In this document: piece after piece, positions 42,142-50,586 of the stretch
Numbering within the stretch: the first letter of the stretch is position 1
Layout of the letters: every line of letters starts with the position of its first letter
DNA from: Candidatus Rokuibacteriota bacterium
GTDB lineage: Bacteria > Methylomirabilota > Methylomirabilia > Rokubacteriales > CSP1-6
DNA: 64,000 nucleotides
Assembly (NCBI GenBank): GCA_003220615.1
Contig: QHTB01000135.1
Span: forward strand, 1 to 64,000
Direction of reading: 5' to 3'
Notes under the pieces: generated by a model
The model's database searches: none
Seen by the model: only the letters and a program-made list of their open reading frames with translations
Told to the model about the DNA's origin: nothing
Made by a program: the position numbers and the translations under genes

Positions 42142-44742
42142 TCAGCGGCGGCGCGCGAGGTTCGCCACGACCGCGATCAGCTCGGCCGGCTCGACGGGCT
42201 TGGGCAGGTGCAGATCGAATCCCGCCGAGACGCTCCGGATGCGGTCTTCCACGCGCCCGTACGCCGTCACCGCCACCGTGGGCGTGGTCCCGCCGCGGTC
42301 CGGAGAGAGCAGGCGGAGCCGTCGCACCAGGCTGTAGCCGTCCTCGTCGGGCATCTCCACGTCGGCAACGACGAGGTGCGGGAGCCAGTCCTCGACGAGC
42401 GCCAGCGCCTCGGCGGCGGACGTGGCCATACGGACCTCGGCCTTCTGCTGACGCAGCAGCGTCGAGAGCATGTCGAGACTGTCGGGATCGTCGTCCACGA
42501 CGACAACGCGCAGCCCCGCGAGGCGCGCGTTGGGCCCGACGCTCGTCCCGGCCGGCTCGCCACGCTCGGGCGCGGTCCGCACGCTGCTGACCATCAGCGG
42601 AAGCCTGACGATGAACGTCGCGCCCTTACCCTCGCCGAGGCTGTCGGCCTCGACGGTGCCTCCGTGCAGCTCGGTCAGATGCTTCACGAGCGCCAGTCCG
42701 AGCCCGAGCCCGCCGTGGGCCCGCGTGCTGGAGCTGTCGCCTTGCCGGAAGCGCTCGAAGATGTACGGCATGAGCTGGGCGTCGATGCCGACGCCGGTGT
42801 CGGCGACCACGATCTCGGCCTGAGCGTCCACGCCGCGCAGGCTGACGCGGACCTGGCCCGACGCCGGTGTGAACTTGATCGCATTGGCGACCAGGTTCCA
42901 GACGACTTGCTGGAGACGGTCGGGATCGCCGAGGACAGGGCTGGCCCGCGGATCGAGGACGGACTGGATCCGGATGCTCTTGGCGTCGGCCGTCGGCCGC
43001 ACCGCGTCCAGCGCGGCTTCGATCACGGGCACCAGATTGATCGCCCGCGTGTCGAGCCGAAGCTTGCCGCTCACGATGCGTGACACGTCGAGCAGGTCGC
43101 TCACGAGCTGGGCTAGCGCCCGGCCGTTGCGATCGATGGCGTCGAGCGCGCGCGCTGACGTGGCCGGCTCGAGGCTCATCGAGCGCAGCATGCCGACCCA
43201 GCCGATGACCGCGTTGAGCGGCGTGCGCAGCTCGTGCGAGAGGACGGCCAGGAACTGGTCCTTGCTTCGATTGGCCTCCTCGGCGACGGCCAGGAGCCTC
43301 TCCCGCTCCTCCTCGGCGCGCTGGCGCTCGGTGACGTCGCGCGTGATGCCGATGACGCCGACGATCCGACCCGTCGCGTCCCGGTACGGCGCCTTGGTCG
43401 ACAGATAGCTGCGGACGTGGCCGGCGGCGGTGGCGACCGAGAAATTCTCGTAGGTCCGCGGCTCGCCGGTGACGATGACCTCGCGGTCCTGCGCGGCGAT
43501 GCGCGCCGCCGAATCGGCGTCGAAGAGCGTCGTGTCGTCGTGATCGACGATGTCCTCGACGGGCTGGCCGATCAGCCGGGCGCCGGCCTCGTTGATCATG
43601 ACGTAACGACCGCCGAGGTCCTTGACGAAGACGCCGTCGGTCGTGCCGTCGAAGACCGCGCGCAGCAGGCGATGGGCCTCGGCCGCATGCTGCTCCGCGC
43701 TCTCGCGGTCGTCGGCCGCCGTCTTCAGGGCGGCGAACAGGTCGGCGATCTCGCGCGCGCTCGATCCCGGCAGCGCCACGCGCTCGCCCCGGACGACGGC
43801 GGGGGCGGCCGCCGCCAGCGCCACGAGCGGATCGGCGATGCGGCGGCCGATCACGAGCGCCGCGCCGAGCGCCAGCAAGATCGAAAGCACGCCGGCGGCG
43901 GCGACCAGGAGCAGGGAGCGTCGCAGCGACGCCTCGACGGCGTCGAGCGGCACGCCGACGGTGACGACCCATCCCGACAGGCTCGGGCGCGCAAAGCCAG
44001 CGTAGAAGCGCTGCCGGTCCGTCGTGCTGATCTGCGCGACCCCGGTGGCCTTCCGCGCCACGGCGTCCAGGATCGCCGGGGTCGCGGGCCGGCCGAGGCC
44101 CGCGCGGTCGACGTCGGACGTGGCGAGGACATGGCCCTCGCGGTTGTAAATGGTCGCGGTCCAGCCTGGTGGGAAGGTGTGCTGGGCGATCAGGTTGCCG
44201 ATGCTCCTCCGCGCGACGCTCGCGACGAGGAGCGTCGCGGAGCGACCGGCCCGGAGGATCGGAGATCTCACACCAATCAGCAGGTGCCCATCCGCCCCGG
44301 CGTCTCCCCGCTCGCTGACGAGCGCGTGGCCGTTTTCCAGCACATCGCGAATCAGCTCCGGCCGGGCCAGTGGCGGCAGCGGCTCGCCGGCGGGAACGAG
44401 CACGTTCATGAGTTGCCGGCCGCTCGCGTCGGCGAGGAGGACGTACTCGAGGCCGCCGTGCGCGAGCACGACGGCGGCCGCTTGGGTCCGGAAGCGCTCG
44501 AGGTCGCCGGTGCGCAAGTTCTCCGACGTTGCGAGCGTCTGGAGCGTGCTGACCCCGCGGTCGATCTCGCGGTCGACCGCCGTGCTGAGCGCCTCGGCGG
44601 TCTCCTCCAGTCCGTGCTCGAGTTGCGCCCGCTCCTGCGCGTTCCCGCGGAACACGAGCCACACCGCGAACGCGAGCACGGGCGCGAGCGTGACGAGGAC
44701 GAGCACGACGAGGTGCCGTCGCAGCGGGGGCAGACGGGCCAT
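42142..44742 (-). CDS. Hybrid sensor histidine kinase (Cache-like sensor, PAS, kinase, receiver)
   Basis: 866 residues. Helix 1 at about 10-30 (LVVLVLVTLAPVLAFAVWLV), a Cache-type extracytoplasmic region of about 240 residues, helix 2 (LLLVAAAGVLSILLALGAAL), a HAMP-like linker, PAS at about 360-480 (RAVFDGTTDGVFVKDLGGRY), His kinase core (FLAVLSHELRTPLNAVIGW), ATPase (VVWNLVANAIKF, VADTGVGID, GGLGLGLALV) and a receiver with Asp in LVVADVEMPDEDG and Lys in HLPKPVEP. It has no output domain. Divergent from an ABC importer gene and separated by 198 bp containing two dyads. It may control that importer. Confidence 0.92.
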   Translation of the reverse strand: MARLPPLRRHLVVLVLVTLAPVLAFAVWLVFRGNAQERAQLEHGLEETAEALSTAVDREIDRGVSTLQTLATSENLRTGDLERFRTQAAAVVLAHGGLEYVLLADASGRQLMNVLVPAGEPLPPLARPELIRDVLENGHALVSERGDAGADGHLLIGVRSPILRAGRSATLLVASVARRSIGNLIAQHTFPPGWTATIYNREGHVLATSDVDRAGLGRPATPAILDAVARKATGVAQISTTDRQRFYAGFARPSLSGWVVTVGVPLDAVEASLRRSLLLVAAAGVLSILLALGAALVIGRRIADPLVALAAAAPAVVRGERVALPGSSAREIADLFAALKTAADDRESAEQHAAEAHRLLRAVFDGTTDGVFVKDLGGRYVMINEAGARLIGQPVEDIVDHDDTTLFDADSAARIAAQDREVIVTGEPRTYENFSVATAAGHVRSYLSTKAPYRDATGRIVGVIGITRDVTERQRAEEERERLLAVAEEANRSKDQFLAVLSHELRTPLNAVIGWVGMLRSMSLEPATSARALDAIDRNGRALAQLVSDLLDVSRIVSGKLRLDTRAINLVPVIEAALDAVRPTADAKSIRIQSVLDPRASPVLGDPDRLQQVVWNLVANAIKFTPASGQVRVSLRGVDAQAEIVVADTGVGIDAQLMPYIFERFRQGDSSSTRAHGGLGLGLALVKHLTELHGGTVEADSLGEGKGATFIVRLPLMVSSVRTAPERGEPAGTSVGPNARLAGLRVVVVDDDPDSLDMLSTLLRQQKAEVRMATSAAEALALVEDWLPHLVVADVEMPDEDGYSLVRRLRLLSPDRGGTTPTVAVTAYGRVEDRIRSVSAGFDLHLPKPVEPAELIAVVANLARRR

Positions 44743-44797
44743 CTGGGGCAGAGCATACAGGGGGCGCTCTCGCCTGGCATCCCCGAATGCGGTGGTG

Positions 44798-44816
44798 GTG
44801 GGAAAACTTTTCCCAC
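44798..44816. promoter_or_regulatory. 19-bp palindrome, candidate operator
   Basis: Perfect inverted repeat GTGGGAAAA-C-TTTTCCCAC. A second dyad with the same GAAAA/TTTTC half-sites (TTTTC-CGAC-GAAAA, 44843-44856) follows 27 bases later. Both lie between the divergent kinase gene and the ABC binding-protein gene, the second one ending 16 bases before the -35 of the latter. Two-fold symmetry and repeated half-sites suggest a transcription-factor binding site rather than a terminator. Confidence 0.5.
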
Positions 44817-44871
44817 TGCGCGCCGAGGCATCAGCGGCACGGTTTTCCGACGAAAATCAAGGGCTTGTGAT

Positions 44872-44901
44872 TTGACAGTGCGCGAGCCCGGGTCCTACAC
44901 T
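44872..44901 (+). promoter_or_regulatory. Promoter of the ABC importer operon (binding protein at 44941)
   Basis: TTGACA (perfect -35), 18 bases, TACACT (-10). The start codon at 44941 follows with a strong ribosome binding site (GGGGAGGAGG, 44921-44930). Confidence 0.7.
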
Positions 44902-44940
44902 CAGCCGCCGGTTCGACTTCGGGGAGGAGGATCCTCGCGA

Positions 44941-46011
44941 ATGACGTGGACTCGGCGTGACGTTCTCACCACGAGCGCGCTCGCGGGGGCCGCGTTCGCC
45001 GCGGGCTGGCCGCGTCCCGCCGGTGCGCAGGGGAAGCCGATCACGGTGGCGCACAGCGTCTCGACGTTCGTCTACGGCCAGCACCTCGTCGCGCGCGAGA
45101 AGAAGTTCTTCGAGGACGAGGGGGTGAGGGTCGCCAACTTCATCGTCCCCGGCGGCGGCGCCCGCGTGGTGAACGCGGTGACGGCCGGCCAGGCCATGTT
45201 CGGACTCGGTGATTCGAACCATCCACTGAAGGCTACGGAGAAGGGCAAGGAGACCACCATGCTCTTCGCCACCGACACGCGCTGCTCGTACGCCAACATC
45301 GTGGTGCGCAAGGAGCTCCACGACCGGGGCGTCAAGAGCGTCGAGGCGCTGGCCGATTTGAAGCTCGTCGGGCGCAAGGCGGTGATCGCGGCCACGGCGG
45401 TCGGCTCGGGCACGTACGTGTACGGCGTGTACGTCCTGAAGCATTCGAAGGCGCCCGACGGCCGAGCCGTCAACGATCACGTCGAGTGGGTGGGCGGCGG
45501 CGCGTCCACCACCATGCTCGGCGGCCTCAAGGCGGGAAAGTTCGACGCGATCATGGCCGTTCCCGAGTGGCAGTGGGCCGCCGAGGAAGAAGGCTTCGGC
45601 CAGGCCATCTACGACGTGCTCGACGAGAAGGCGTGGACCCGAGTGTTCGGCGGCCCGATCCCGGTGACGGTCGGCTATGCGCTGAAGGACACGCTGGAGA
45701 AGTCGCCCGACCTCGTGCAGGCCTACGTCAACGCCTGCTATCGCGCCCAGCAGTGGATCCGCCACGCGAACAACGAGGAGATCGTGGACGTCGTCTACAA
45801 GCCGTACATGGACACGTTCAAGCGCGACATCGTGCTCCGGTCGGTGAAGTACTACAAGACGATCTTCGACTGGGACTTCGCGATCGCCCCCAAGGATTAC
45901 GACAACGGCATGAAGGTGTTCATCCCCGAGGCCGTCGAGAAGCCCATCCCGTACGCCCAGGCGGTCGACATGGCCTTCGTCCGCAAGGCCCACCAGAAGA
46001 TCAAGTCCTGA
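44941..46011 (+). CDS. ABC transporter substrate-binding protein, NMT1/SsuA type, Tat-exported
   Basis: The track ORF runs back into the kinase; the real start is ATG at 44941 with a strong ribosome binding site and promoter. 356 residues. Twin-arginine signal (WTRRDVLTTSALAGAAFAAG) and cleavage near PAGAQ. Mature fold: ITVAHSVSTFVYGQHLVARE and KKFFEDEGVRV, typical of the NMT1/THI5-like family that binds sulphonates, nitrate, pyrimidine precursors or aromatic acids. First gene of the ATPase-permease operon. Confidence 0.9.
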   Translation: MTWTRRDVLTTSALAGAAFAAGWPRPAGAQGKPITVAHSVSTFVYGQHLVAREKKFFEDEGVRVANFIVPGGGARVVNAVTAGQAMFGLGDSNHPLKATEKGKETTMLFATDTRCSYANIVVRKELHDRGVKSVEALADLKLVGRKAVIAATAVGSGTYVYGVYVLKHSKAPDGRAVNDHVEWVGGGASTTMLGGLKAGKFDAIMAVPEWQWAAEEEGFGQAIYDVLDEKAWTRVFGGPIPVTVGYALKDTLEKSPDLVQAYVNACYRAQQWIRHANNEEIVDVVYKPYMDTFKRDIVLRSVKYYKTIFDWDFAIAPKDYDNGMKVFIPEAVEKPIPYAQAVDMAFVRKAHQKIKS

Positions 46012-46796
46012 GCCGTCGGCCGCGCATCGTCGTTCGCGATCTCGCGAAGACCTTTCGCGAGGCGGCGCGGACGGTGGAAGCCGTCAGCGACGTCTCGTTC
46101 GAGATCGGCGACGAGGAATTCGTGGCGATCGTGGGGCCGTCGGGCTGCGGCAAGTCGACGATCCTCAACATGATCGCCGGCCTCGTCGAGCCCTCCGCGG
46201 GAGTCATCGAGATCGACGGCCGGCCCGTCACGGGTGTGCCCGCCAACGTGGGGTACGTGTTCCAGAAGGACACGGTGTTCCCGTGGCGGACCGTGCGGCG
46301 GAACATCGCGCTGGGCCTCGAGTACCGCGGCATCCGGGGCGACGCGCAGGAGCGGCGGGTAGCGGCCGCCGTGAGCATGGCCGGCCTCGAGGGTTTCGAG
46401 GACGCCTTCCCGGCCACGCTGTCGGGTGGAATGCGGCAGCGCGTGGCGCTCGTGAGGACCCTGATCCTCGAGCCCCAGATCCTCCTGATGGACGAGCCCT
46501 TCGGCGCCCTGGATCTCCACACCAAGCTCGATCTGCACGGCGAATTGCTGACGTTGTGGGGCCAGCGGCGCCAGACCGTCGTCTTCATCACCCACGACCT
46601 CTCGGAAGCGATCACGCTGGCCGATCGGATCGTCGTCATGACGCGACGACCCGGCCGGATCAAGATGATCTACGACGTGAAGCTGACCCGGCCGCGCGAC
46701 GTCATCCGCTTGCGCGAGACCGACGAGTACTTGCGCGCCTACGGCGAGATCTGGCACGTGCTCGGCGAGGAGTTCGCGCGGGAGCGGGCCCGGTGA
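46008..46796 (+). CDS. ABC transporter ATP-binding protein (SsuB/TauB-like), CTG start
   Basis: The track ORF is a long upstream extension; conserved sequence starts RIVVRDLAKTF. The only NTG codon in position is CTG at 46008, forming a CTGA overlap with the binding-protein stop; no ATG, GTG or TTG exists in frame for dozens of codons upstream. 262 residues. Walker [12 protein letters not shown]-loop VFQKDTVFPW, signature LSGGMRQRVALVR, Walker B ILLMDEPFGALD. Cytoplasmic motor of the importer. Confidence 0.9.
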   Translation: MSRRPRIVVRDLAKTFREAARTVEAVSDVSFEIGDEEFVAIVGPSGCGKSTILNMIAGLVEPSAGVIEIDGRPVTGVPANVGYVFQKDTVFPWRTVRRNIALGLEYRGIRGDAQERRVAAAVSMAGLEGFEDAFPATLSGGMRQRVALVRTLILEPQILLMDEPFGALDLHTKLDLHGELLTLWGQRRQTVVFITHDLSEAITLADRIVVMTRRPGRIKMIYDVKLTRPRDVIRLRETDEYLRAYGEIWHVLGEEFARERAR

Positions 46797-47608
46797 GGCC
46801 TCGCAGCTCGGTCCTGTTCTGGCAGCTCCTCCTCCTGGTCGTGCTGCTCGCCTCGTGGGAGTGGCTGACCGGCATCAAGGCCATCTCGAAGACGCCCGGC
46901 CTCTACTGGATCGATCCGTTCTTCATCAGCCGGCCGTCGCTGATCGCCCGGCGTTTCGCGTACCTCCTGTCGGACCGGGTGAGGCTGAGCCTCTGGCAGA
47001 TGACGCTCTCGACCGTGCAATCGACGCTGTGGGGCTTCGTCGTCGGCGTGTCGACCGGCTTCGTGGCCGGCCTGGTGCTGGGACGGAACGATCGGCTGGC
47101 TCGCATCTTCGAGCCCTACATCGTGGCCTTCAACTCGCTGCCGCGGATCGCGCTGGTGCCCCTCATCACCATGATCTTCGGCTTCGGCCTGGTGGCGAAG
47201 ATCGTGCTGGCGTGGACGATCGTGTTCTTCATCGTCTTCTTCAACACCTTCCAGGGGACGCGCAGCGTGGACGCCGACCTGATCCACTCCGCGCGCTTCC
47301 TGGGGGCGAGCGAGCACCAGGTGATGCGGACGGTCATCATCCCCTCGGCGCTGGCCTGGACGTTTGCGTCCCTGACGCCGTCCATCTCGTTCGCCCTCAT
47401 CGGCGTGGTGGTCGGCGAGTTCCTGGGCGGCGAGTCGGGCGGAGGCCTCGGCTACCTGATCATCCAGTCGCTGGGGACGCTCAACGCCGCCGACATGATG
47501 GTGGCGCTTCTCACGCTGGGCCTCATCGGCATCGTCATGGCGCTCGGGATCAAGCAGGTCGAGATGCGCCTGCTCCGCTGGCGGCCGGAGTACCGGAAGG
47601 GCGCGTGA
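46793..47608 (+). CDS. ABC transporter permease (SsuC/TauC-like)
   Basis: GTG at 46793 in a GTGA overlap with the ATPase gene; 271 residues. About six helices; EAA loop DLIHSARFLGASEHQVMRTVIIPSALAW contacts the ATPase. Family BPD_transp_1. Works with the ATPase and the Tat-exported binding protein. A fourth, small membrane gene follows by another GTGA overlap. Confidence 0.9.
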   Translation: MRPRSSVLFWQLLLLVVLLASWEWLTGIKAISKTPGLYWIDPFFISRPSLIARRFAYLLSDRVRLSLWQMTLSTVQSTLWGFVVGVSTGFVAGLVLGRNDRLARIFEPYIVAFNSLPRIALVPLITMIFGFGLVAKIVLAWTIVFFIVFFNTFQGTRSVDADLIHSARFLGASEHQVMRTVIIPSALAWTFASLTPSISFALIGVVVGEFLGGESGGGLGYLIIQSLGTLNAADMMVALLTLGLIGIVMALGIKQVEMRLLRWRPEYRKGA

Positions 47609-47967
47609 CCCGCTTCACCGTCCTCACCCTGCTGCTGATCTTCTTCGGAGGCGCCTTGGCCGTCGGCATCGCCCGCTTCTTCGGCACGTCGGGCTCGCGC
47701 GCGTCCGTCGTGGTCTCGGTCGTCGCCCAGTGGCTTGGCGCCTACGTGCTGTGGACGTTCGCCGGAGGCCTGCTGCTGTACTACGGCGTCGTGACCCGGT
47801 ACGACGGGACGCTCTTCGGGGTCGTCGCGCTCGTCCTGGGATTCCTTCATTACCGCACGCGCGTCAGCGCCGGCCGCGAACAGGCCGCGCTCGTCTTCGT
47901 CGGCGGACAACTCGCGTGGCTGGCGATCGTCCTCGTGCAGAATGGCCTCTTCGGCACGCCGAAGTGA
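47605..47967 (+). CDS. Small membrane protein of the ABC importer operon, unknown
   Basis: GTG at 47605 (GTGA overlap with the permease stop), 120 residues. Four hydrophobic helices: FTVLTLLLIFFGGALAVGI, VAQWLGAYVLWTFAGGLLLYY, LFGVVALVLGFLHYRT and ALVFVGGQLAWLAIVL. I do not recognise a family. Translational coupling suggests it belongs to the importer as an auxiliary subunit or stabiliser. TM-rich DUF-type proteins of this size are also sometimes downstream of such operons by chance. Confidence 0.6.
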   Translation: MTRFTVLTLLLIFFGGALAVGIARFFGTSGSRASVVVSVVAQWLGAYVLWTFAGGLLLYYGVVTRYDGTLFGVVALVLGFLHYRTRVSAGREQAALVFVGGQLAWLAIVLVQNGLFGTPK

Positions 47968-47995
47968 GTGACTGGAATCGTCGTGGAAAGATTTC

Positions 47996-48021
47996 CAGCG
48001 TCAGCCGCGCAACTGACGCTG
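47996..48021 (+). terminator. Terminator-like hairpin after the ABC importer operon
   Basis: Perfect 9-bp stem CAGCGTCAG / CTGACGCTG with an 8-base loop, 28 bases after the stop. Directly before it TGGAAA-GA-TTTCCA (47984-47997) forms a second dyad. No T-run follows, so termination efficiency is unclear. The rest of the 193-bp gap to the next gene shows nothing else clear. Confidence 0.45.
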
Positions 48022-48160
48022 TCCGGCCCAGAACGCTCTCGCCGCGCGCCGCCGCTTCGTAACGCCCGCATTTACGGCCCAATTCGAGCATTCTCGGACT
48101 GGCGGCTACGTTGCAAATACGTGGTCGGCAGCAGCCAACTGTTCGAGGGAGGCAACCGGT

Positions 48161-48793
48161 ATGCGGAGACGTAGCACCTTTGTGGCCGTGACGGCGGCCG
48201 GCCTATTGCTGACTGGCTGCGCCACCAAGGATTGGGTGCGGGACATGATGGGCAAGGCCGCCGCGGACACCGACAGCAAGATCGGCGAGCAGAAGATCCG
48301 CGTCGAGGGGATGGGCTTCCGCATGGCCAAGGTCGAGGAGCAGGCGACCAAGGCCGGCGAGCGGGCCGATGCCGCTCACGCGAGGGCGGAGGCGGCCCAC
48401 GTGCGGGCCGACGGCGTCGACGAGCGTCTGACCCGGTTGTGGAGCAGTCGTCACAAGCGCCAGGACGTGGAGAGCATGGACGTCACCTTCGGCTTCGACC
48501 GCTGGGAGCTCGACGACGGGGCCCAGACCACACTGCTGGGCTTCATCAAGGAGCTGCAGGCGAACCCGAACCTGACGGTGGACCTGACCGGATATACGGA
48601 TCCGACCGGTGGTGTTCCGTACAACATCGGACTGAGCCAGCGGCGGGTGGAAGCGGTGCGCCGCTTCCTCGTATCCAAGGGCGTGGCCCTGCCGCGCATT
48701 CAGGCCATCGGCCTCGGCGTCCTGGACGACGGTGCGCTGACCGACGCCCAGAAGCGCCGAGTAACCGTGCGCCTCATGACGCCCACAGAGTAA
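48161..48793 (+). CDS. OmpA family lipoprotein
   Basis: 210 residues, GGGAGG ribosome binding site 8 bases upstream. Lipobox LLLTGC in the first 21 residues predicts a lipid-anchored outer-membrane protein. Residues about 30-100 form a coiled-coil-like helical region with repeated AxA/ExR residues; residues about 105-205 are the OmpA-C peptidoglycan-binding domain (VTFGFDRWELDDGAQTTL, GYTDPTGGVPYNIGLSQRR, ending RRVTVRLM). It resembles Pal. This is the best evidence for a diderm cell. The next genes are envelope proteins as well. Confidence 0.9.
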   Translation: MRRRSTFVAVTAAGLLLTGCATKDWVRDMMGKAAADTDSKIGEQKIRVEGMGFRMAKVEEQATKAGERADAAHARAEAAHVRADGVDERLTRLWSSRHKRQDVESMDVTFGFDRWELDDGAQTTLLGFIKELQANPNLTVDLTGYTDPTGGVPYNIGLSQRRVEAVRRFLVSKGVALPRIQAIGLGVLDDGALTDAQKRRVTVRLMTPTE

Positions 48794-48870
48794 TCCCTCC
48801 CCCAACGACCGACGCCGCGCGTGCGGTACGATGACGTCGACCGGCGCGCGGCGCCGGCCGGGAGGGCGGG

Positions 48871-49176
48871 ATGGATGTCGTCGACGTGTTCGAACATCGC
48901 GGAGAGTTCTTCACCGTCCTGCAGGAGACCACGCGAAGCCAGACGGCAGTGATGACCATCGCTCCCGGCGCCGACGCCGGGCCCGAAGAGCGCCACGAGG
49001 CCGATCAGATCATCTACGTGGTCGAGGGCGAGGCCGCGGTACGCGTCGGCGAGAAGGAGCACCGCGCCCGCGCCGGCAGCCTGGTGACGATCGCGGCGGG
49101 AACCCGTCACCACGTACGCAATACGGGTCGGACCCCGCTCTTCTTCGTGACGGTGTACGCTCCGCCCGAGTACTAG
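48871..49176 (+). CDS. Cupin domain protein
   Basis: 101 residues; ATG at 48871 with GGGAGG upstream. Single cupin barrel: PEERHEADQIIYVVEGEAAVRV carries a metal site (H..., E) and AGSLVTIAAGTRHHVRNTG the second His motif. Small cupins of this type are metal-dependent or sugar-binding proteins with varied activity, so function cannot be named. It lies in an envelope-gene region, 77 bp after the OmpA gene. Confidence 0.85.
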   Translation: MDVVDVFEHRGEFFTVLQETTRSQTAVMTIAPGADAGPEERHEADQIIYVVEGEAAVRVGEKEHRARAGSLVTIAAGTRHHVRNTGRTPLFFVTVYAPPEY

Positions 49177-49239
49177 CCCGCCGACGGCTTGCCGTTCTGG
49201 CGCGCGAGAGATGCCCCGGCTGGCACGCCGGCAGCCCCT

Positions 49240-49257
49240 CTCCCCATTGCGTGACGC
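49240..49257 (+). repeat. Partial match to the G-rich/CATTGCGTGA repeat, copy 3
   Basis: CTCCCCATTGCGTGACGC matches 16 of 18 bases with 51762-51779 in pyrF (second tandem unit). The two sites are 2.5 kb apart in unrelated sequence, one intergenic, one coding. It supports a dispersed repeat family rather than a pyrF-specific sequence. Confidence 0.35.
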
Positions 49258-49298
49258 CTACTTAGATTTGGCTCGGTCTTTGCCGATGACCCACCCTC

Positions 49299-50006
49299 AT
49301 GTCACAGGACGAGGTCTCCCAGGAGCCTGAGGTTCCCGAGGGCCCACCGGCGCCGCCGGATTCGCCGGCCGCATCGCCGTCGAAGCTCGACACGATCCTT
49401 CACCAGCCGCTGACCAAGATCCAGGCGATGGTCGGCGTGGCCGCCGGACTCATCACCATCACTGGCAGCATCGTCTCGCTGGCCGGCCTGCACGAACGGC
49501 CTCCGGTGTTCGGCGAGATGATCGCCGTGATTCAGGACATGCGCGAACGCGCGCCGCTGCCCGAAGCCACGGTGGAAATTCTCACGCCGCAGGACGCGCT
49601 GGTCACCACGCTGACGGCCCCGAGCGACGGCCGCGTGGCGCGGCGACTCAAGGAAGGTAAGTACCGCGTACGCGTGAGCCATCCGCAGTTCATGCCGCAG
49701 GTCCGGCAGATCGAGGTGTCATCGGGCGAGCGCTCGGAGCTCCGCGTTTCTCTCGCGCCGCGTCCGGCCCCGCCCGTCGTGACGACCGCGTTGCCACCTG
49801 CGCCGGTTGCGCCGCTCGCCCCGGTGGCGCCGGCAGCGCCCGCCGAGAAGACGCCTCCGGTGAAGAACAAGGCCACGAAGCCGGCGAAGGTGACGAAGCC
49901 TCCGAAGGCTCACGAGAAGGCCCACGAGCCGGTGAAGGCCGTCGAGCCCGTGAAGAAGCCCGCGCCCTCCGGCGCCGTTCAACCTCAGCGTGGCGACTCT
50001 CCGTAA
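49299..50006 (+). CDS. Membrane-anchored protein with carboxypeptidase-regulatory-like domain, paralogue 1
   Basis: 235 residues. A 43-residue Pro/Glu-rich head, then the shared segment HQPLTKIQAMVGVAAGLITI (single transmembrane helix at about 45-66), an Ig/PEGA-like beta domain (ATVEILTPQDALVTTLTA, GKYRVRVSHPQFMPQ), and a 70-residue tail rich in Lys, Pro and Ala (KPAKVTKPPKAHEKAHEP). The domain likely faces the periplasm. The basic tail could bind peptidoglycan, LPS or nucleic acid. Its neighbour is a paralogue with 10 bp between them. I do not recognise a specific family. Confidence 0.7.
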   Translation: MSQDEVSQEPEVPEGPPAPPDSPAASPSKLDTILHQPLTKIQAMVGVAAGLITITGSIVSLAGLHERPPVFGEMIAVIQDMRERAPLPEATVEILTPQDALVTTLTAPSDGRVARRLKEGKYRVRVSHPQFMPQVRQIEVSSGERSELRVSLAPRPAPPVVTTALPPAPVAPLAPVAPAAPAEKTPPVKNKATKPAKVTKPPKAHEKAHEPVKAVEPVKKPAPSGAVQPQRGDSP

Positions 50007-50015
50007 GGCCGACGC

Positions 50016-50552
50016 GTGAGCGAGTTCGCGGCAGAGCTTCCGGCAGAGCGGCCGCCCGCACCGGCGCGCCCGGCGCCGGCTTCGACGACGTCGCGCATCG
50101 GCGCGGCCCTCCACCAGCCGATGACGAAGCTGCAGACCGTCGTCGGCTTCGGCGCGGCGCTCGTGACGATCGCCGGCACCGCGTTGTCGCTCGTGGGAAT
50201 CACGTCACCGGTCTCGAGCAAAGGGGAGGTCGTCGCCGTCGTCCAGGATCGTGCGCGCCAGCCCGTAGCGGCCGCGACCGTGGAGATCTACACACCGCAG
50301 GACGCGCTCGTCACCACGCTCACGGCAGAGCCGGACGGGCGCATCGTGCATCGGGTGAGAGAGGGGCGCTATCGCCTGCGCGTGACTCACCCACAGTTCA
50401 ACGGCGAGAGCCGCCACGTGGAAGTGCATGCGGGAGAGCGCTCGGAGATCCGGATCCTGCTCGCCGCCCGGCCGCCCGGGCCGGCCGTGAAGACGGTGAT
50501 GGCTCCGTCACCCGGGCGCATCCAGAAGTTCTTCAGAGACCTCGGGTTCTAA
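50016..50552 (+). CDS. Membrane-anchored protein with carboxypeptidase-regulatory-like domain, paralogue 2
   Basis: 178 residues, GTG start 10 bp after paralogue 1. It shares the core (HQPMTKLQTVVGFGAALVTI membrane helix, then ATVEIYTPQDALVTTLTA and GRYRLRVTHPQF) with paralogue 1, about half identical, but its tail is short, acidic/aromatic and ends FFRDLGF. Tandem duplication with tail divergence suggests the tails make the difference in function. Possibly forms a complex with paralogue 1 and the following signal-anchored protein. Function unknown. Confidence 0.7.
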   Translation: MSEFAAELPAERPPAPARPAPASTTSRIGAALHQPMTKLQTVVGFGAALVTIAGTALSLVGITSPVSSKGEVVAVVQDRARQPVAAATVEIYTPQDALVTTLTAEPDGRIVHRVREGRYRLRVTHPQFNGESRHVEVHAGERSEIRILLAARPPGPAVKTVMAPSPGRIQKFFRDLGF

Positions 50553-50586
50553 CGACCTCAGGCGTCAACGTCGGGGGAGGGCGAAC

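Noticed and set aside
44798-44816. 19-bp palindrome as an intrinsic terminator
   Set aside because: No T-run follows on either strand, it lies between divergent genes rather than after a stop, and a second dyad with the same half-sites suggests an operator.
47968-48160. Possible tRNA or small RNA in the 193-bp gap
   Set aside because: A TTCGA string is present but no acceptor stem, anticodon arm or T-loop arrangement forms; only a hairpin near the start is supported.
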